Origin: Bacillota bacterium
GTDB taxonomy: Bacteria; Bacillota; Clostridia; Acetivibrionales; JANLFN01
Reading direction: 5' to 3'
Assembly (NCBI GenBank): GCA_023421675.1
Contig: JAEZTC010000008.1
Coordinates: 1 to 64,000 of the forward strand
Length of the DNA: 64,000 nucleotides
Shown: positions 61,309 through 64,000 of the stretch, one piece after another
How positions within the stretch are numbered: the first letter of the stretch is position 1
Layout: the number at the start of each line of letters is the position of its first letter
Made by a program: the position numbers and the translations under genes
The notes under the pieces: generated by a model
The model's input: the letters and a program-made list of their open reading frames with translations, nothing else
What the model was told of the DNA's origin: nothing
Database searches by the model: none

Positions 61309-62814
61309 TTATGAACTGAAGTCACTTTCTTTGAGAATAACGTCATGTGCTCCGCCTTCAATAATACTTGTTGCCGATACAAGTGACAAGCGTGCGTTTT
61401 TATGGAACTCCTCTATGGATTCTACACCACAGTTGCACATTGTAGATTTAATTTTGCTTACTGTTGCATCAAGGTTATCCTTAAGTTTTCCGGCGTAGGG
61501 AACATATGAATCGACGCCTTCTTCAAATTCAAGTTTATTATGGTCTCCGCCATGATCATACCTTTGCCAGTTACGCGCCCTGTTTGAACCTTCGCCCCAG
61601 TATTCCTTTACGAAGTTGCCTCCAACCTTGAGCTTTCTTCCAGGACTTTCATCAAACCTTGCAAAGTATCTTCCAAGCATTATAAAGTTTGCACCCATTG
61701 CAAGTGCAAGAGTCATATGATAGTCATGTACAATACCGCCGTCAGAGCATATAGGTACATAAATACCGGTCTTTTCATAATACTCATCCCTTGCCTTGGC
61801 TACTTCAATAACGGAAGTAGCTTGGCCTCTGCCTATACCTTTTTGTTCCCTTGTAATACATATGGAACCTCCGCCTATACCAACTTTAATGAAGTCAGCA
61901 CCAGCCTCTACAAGGTAAAGGAAGCCTTCCTTATCAACTACATTACCTGCTCCAACCTTAACAGCATCACCGTACTTGTTTTTAATAAACTTAATAGTTT
62001 CTCCCTGCCACTCGCTATAACCATCGGAAGAATCAATACAAAGTATATCAGCGCCTGCTTCTACAAGAGCTGGAACTCTTTCTTCAAAATCCCTGGTGTT
62101 TATTCCTGCACCAACGATAAGTCTTTTATTAATATCAAGCAGCTCATTAGGGTTTTCTTTGTGGCTGTCGTAGTCTTTTCTGAAAACCATATACATCAGG
62201 TTTTGGTTGTTATCGATAATAGGAAGGACATTGAGCTTATGCTCCCAAATCATATCATTTGCTTCTTTTAAAGTTATACCTTCCTTACTGTAAATAAGTG
62301 AAGAAAATGGAGTCATGAAATTTTCAATTTTTGTATCAAGAGATATCCTGCTTACTCGGTAATCTCTGCTTGTTACCAATCCAAGAAGCTTTCCGTTTGG
62401 GGTTCCGTCTTCAGTAATAGCTATGGTGGAATGGCCTGTCCTTTTCTTTAATTCTAAAACATCTTCGAGAGTATCGTCAGCCTTAAGGTTGGAATCACTT
62501 GCAACAAAGCCTGCCTTATATTTCTTAGCCTTTCTAACCATTTCCGTTTGCTTCTGTATAGACTGTGAACCGTATATAAAAGAAATACCTCCACATCTTG
62601 CCAACGCTATTGCCATATTGGAATCAGATACTGCCTGCATTATGGCGGAAGCAAACGGGAGGTTTATTTCGAGCGGACACTTTTCACCCTTTTTAAATTT
62701 AACTATAGGAGTTTTAAGTGATACATTCTCGGGTATATTATTTTTCTTTGTAAGGTTTGGTATAAGTAAGTATTCGTTAAATGTTCTTGAGGGCTCATTA
62801 TAAATGAATGCCAT
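61309..62814 (-). CDS. guaB: IMP dehydrogenase of an atypical clade
   Basis: 501 residues: TIM barrel with two CBS modules inserted at about 95-215 (GLVTSRDYRVSRISLDTKIENFMTP and the second pair). KVGAGNVVDKEGF is conserved. The catalytic Cys loop reads GIGGGSICITREQKGIGRGQ, unlike the usual GPGSICTTR. The flap region and GGDHNKLEFEEGVDSYVPY are present. NAD-dependent step from IMP to XMP. GGAGG site; promoter at 62971-62999. Confidence 0.88.
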   Translation of the reverse strand: MAFIYNEPSRTFNEYLLIPNLTKKNNIPENVSLKTPIVKFKKGEKCPLEINLPFASAIMQAVSDSNMAIALARCGGISFIYGSQSIQKQTEMVRKAKKYKAGFVASDSNLKADDTLEDVLELKKRTGHSTIAITEDGTPNGKLLGLVTSRDYRVSRISLDTKIENFMTPFSSLIYSKEGITLKEANDMIWEHKLNVLPIIDNNQNLMYMVFRKDYDSHKENPNELLDINKRLIVGAGINTRDFEERVPALVEAGADILCIDSSDGYSEWQGETIKFIKNKYGDAVKVGAGNVVDKEGFLYLVEAGADFIKVGIGGGSICITREQKGIGRGQATSVIEVAKARDEYYEKTGIYVPICSDGGIVHDYHMTLALAMGANFIMLGRYFARFDESPGRKLKVGGNFVKEYWGEGSNRARNWQRYDHGGDHNKLEFEEGVDSYVPYAGKLKDNLDATVSKIKSTMCNCGVESIEEFHKNARLSLVSATSIIEGGAHDVILKESDFSS

Positions 62815-62970
62815 CTTTTTTTATCCTCCTTTTTTTTAATTATATTTATCTTAATATTCTAAGATTAATTAATATAAAATTGAAAAAACTTAAGTATGGA
62901 ATCTATTATAGAAATAGTTTTACCTGAAACTAATATTTTCAGCATACAAAGCCTAAATGTTTTAAAAAAA

Positions 62971-62999
62971 ATTTTATTATATAAATACTATAATGTCAA
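62971..62999 (-). promoter_or_regulatory. Promoter of the IMP dehydrogenase gene
   Basis: Minus strand: TTGACA (62999-62994), 17 bases, TAAAAT (62976-62971). A ~150-base AU-rich leader follows. I looked for a purine riboswitch there and did not see the conserved core. Confidence 0.6.
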
Positions 63000-63033
63000 T
63001 AAATTATCAGCCTTTTTAGAATATTTTAAAATT

Positions 63034-63065
63034 AAAAGAACAGCAAGGTAAGCTGCTGTTCTTTA
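63034..63065 (-). terminator. Terminator after the 168-residue membrane protein gene
   Basis: AAAGAACAGCA (63035-63045) and TGCTGTTCTTT (63054-63064) form an 11-bp stem, with T-rich sequence on the minus strand. Confidence 0.8.
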
Positions 63066-63091
63066 TTTATAGTATTATGGTATATAATTCA

Positions 63092-63598
63092 TTAATCTAC
63101 AAAAACCTTTCTCGGAGAGGCTGCTTTTATAGCATTAAGTACTTTTTCACCAGGTTCCATTACAAGAAGAGTTTTACGGCCATTGTAATTAAATACACCG
63201 AAGTACAAGCCTTCTGCTTCCATTGAACTCTCTGTATGAACTACATTTTTAATATTCTGTATTTCAGGGGTGAGCTTATCACTTTTAATGCCTGCTACTA
63301 CTTCAAATTCTTTTATATTTGTCGAGATAATTCTTTTTCTTTTCTTTTTAGATATTATCATGTCTATATCCAAATCGCCATTTGTTACTATATATTCAAA
63401 TTCAATATTTCTTTTAATAATAAGAAAATAGTTTGCATAAATTAAGCATATAACAATCAAAGGTATTAGATATTTAAAAAAGGAAACTGAAATCATTAAA
63501 TAAATAAGTACCAGATTACCTAAGCCTATTATAGAATAATATAATAAATCCTTGATATCTTTTTTCTTTACTACGATCTGCTCTATAAAAACATCCAT
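63092..63598 (-). CDS. Small membrane protein with two helices and a cytosolic domain
   Basis: 168 residues. Two adjacent helices at ~20-60 (YSIIGLGNLVLIYLMISV and FKYLIPLIVICLIYANYFLII), then a beta-rich domain (FEYIVTNGDLDIDMIISKKKRKRIISTNIKEFE) with a PH-like feel, ending in GEKVLNAIKAASPRKVFVD. I recall similar unnamed clostridial proteins; function unknown. AAGGGGG ribosome binding site. Confidence 0.65.
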   Translation of the reverse strand: MDVFIEQIVVKKKDIKDLLYYSIIGLGNLVLIYLMISVSFFKYLIPLIVICLIYANYFLIIKRNIEFEYIVTNGDLDIDMIISKKKRKRIISTNIKEFEVVAGIKSDKLTPEIQNIKNVVHTESSMEAEGLYFGVFNYNGRKTLLVMEPGEKVLNAIKAASPRKVFVD

Positions 63599-63772
63599 TA
63601 AAAAATCCCCCTTAAATCAACTTTAGACAATTATAAATTTTATCATAGGCTTTCCTTGTTCACAAGAATAATAATATACAAGTATGACAAAAACTTTTAG
63701 GTATAAATCACTGTAGGTTTTCGTAATGCTTTGCAGTTATTCATATTACGTTCTTGAAAAAGTCTATATATA

Positions 63773-63804
63773 AAAAGAAGGACTTGATTTACAAGTCCTT
63801 CTTA
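63773..63804 (-). terminator. groEL terminator
   Basis: AAGAAGGACTTG (63775-63786) and CAAGTCCTTCTT (63792-63803) form a 12-bp stem, followed by TTTTTA on the minus strand. Confidence 0.85.
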
Positions 63805-63829
63805 TATTTATATTTGGTATGGGTCTATA

Positions 63830-64000
63830 TTAATACATTCCGCCCATTCCGCCGCCCATGCCACCTGCAGGCATTGGAGGTTCCTTTTCCGGTTTGTCTG
63901 CTACAACACTTTCAGTTGTAAGAACCATTGATGCAACTGATGCTGCATTCTGGAGAGCAGATCTTGTAACCTTTGCAGGGTCAACAATACCGGCATCAAT
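63830..64000 (-). CDS. groEL: Chaperonin GroEL, C-terminal part
   Basis: The frame runs off the window's right edge. It encodes the last 56 residues: DAGIVDPAKVTRSALQNAASVASMVLTTESVVADKPEK followed by the Gly-Met-rich tail (PMPAGGMGGGMGGMY). Both are diagnostic of GroEL; the tail projects into the folding chamber. The stop is TAA at 63830-63832. groES would be expected beyond the window, upstream of groEL. Confidence 0.95.
   Translation of the reverse strand: MDAGIVDPAKVTRSALQNAASVASMVLTTESVVADKPEKEPPMPAGGMGGGMGGMY

Noticed and set aside
62815..62993. Possible purine riboswitch in the guaB leader
   Set aside because: The leader is AU-rich with a small CTGAAA/TTTCAG hairpin, but the conserved purine aptamer core was not found.

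Overview
This window is AT-rich, low-GC Gram-positive DNA. Gene content and sequence style (AGGAGG-type ribosome binding sites, T-tailed hairpin terminators, a Spo0E-like peptide, long-form HPF, HisZ with short-form HisG, RsbV/RsbW/sigma-B-like genes, YtxH/YtxG) point to an anaerobic spore-forming clostridium, most likely near Ruminiclostridium. The taxon is an inference. No rRNA or tRNA gene was recognised.

Layout. 1-3.9 kb: the 3' end of a RAYT-type transposase, a small basic protein, an HD-GYP cyclic-di-GMP protein, a leaderless beta-helix protein and REP-like palindromes. 3.9-6.8 kb: a small unknown protein with a tail-protein-like N-terminus, a leaderless NodB-type deacetylase, and a convergent membrane acyltransferase. 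7.0-22.2 kb: an exopolysaccharide locus of the Wzx/Wzy type. It holds a three-gene Wzz/tyrosine kinase/PHP phosphatase module, four dTDP-rhamnose genes, flippase, polymerase and three glycosyltransferases, plus two secreted beta-helix proteins. The first of these is preceded by two tandem cyclic-di-GMP-I riboswitches. 22.2-24.6 kb, convergent: the initiating phosphoglycosyltransferase and an LCP ligase. Together the genes describe a rhamnose-containing surface polysaccharide whose accessory secreted proteins are set by cyclic-di-GMP.

24.9-33.4 kb: YtxH/YtxG-like envelope proteins, then a two-component system divergent from a GT39/GtrB/GtrA/GT39 wall-glycosylation operon, with TTTGCCACA repeats between them. 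33.4-43.7 kb: a DnaA-box cluster ahead of hpf, then assorted genes (GNAT, chorismate mutase, M28-like lipoprotein, pcrA) and a regulator-rich segment. There a MarR, a MerR and an HxlR protein sit beside an EFR1-type flavodoxin/ferredoxin, with clear operator palindromes.

43.9-53.0 kb: a complete histidine operon (hisZGDCB-purC-hisHAFIE) behind a consensus sigma-A promoter. purC lies inside it, which fits the AICAR link between histidine and purine synthesis. Palindromic repeats built on the heptamer GAGAATT punctuate the operon.

53.1-64 kb: an AlbA_2/Schlafen-type protein, a divergent XRE repressor/Spo0E-like pair with an operator inside the promoter spacer, and a sigma-B-like partner-switching module. 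In that module the anti-sigma gene next to the sigma factor has lost its ATP-binding motifs, while a second intact ATPase gene lies downstream. lysS, greA, an unknown gene, an atypical IMP dehydrogenase, a small membrane protein and the groEL 3' end follow.
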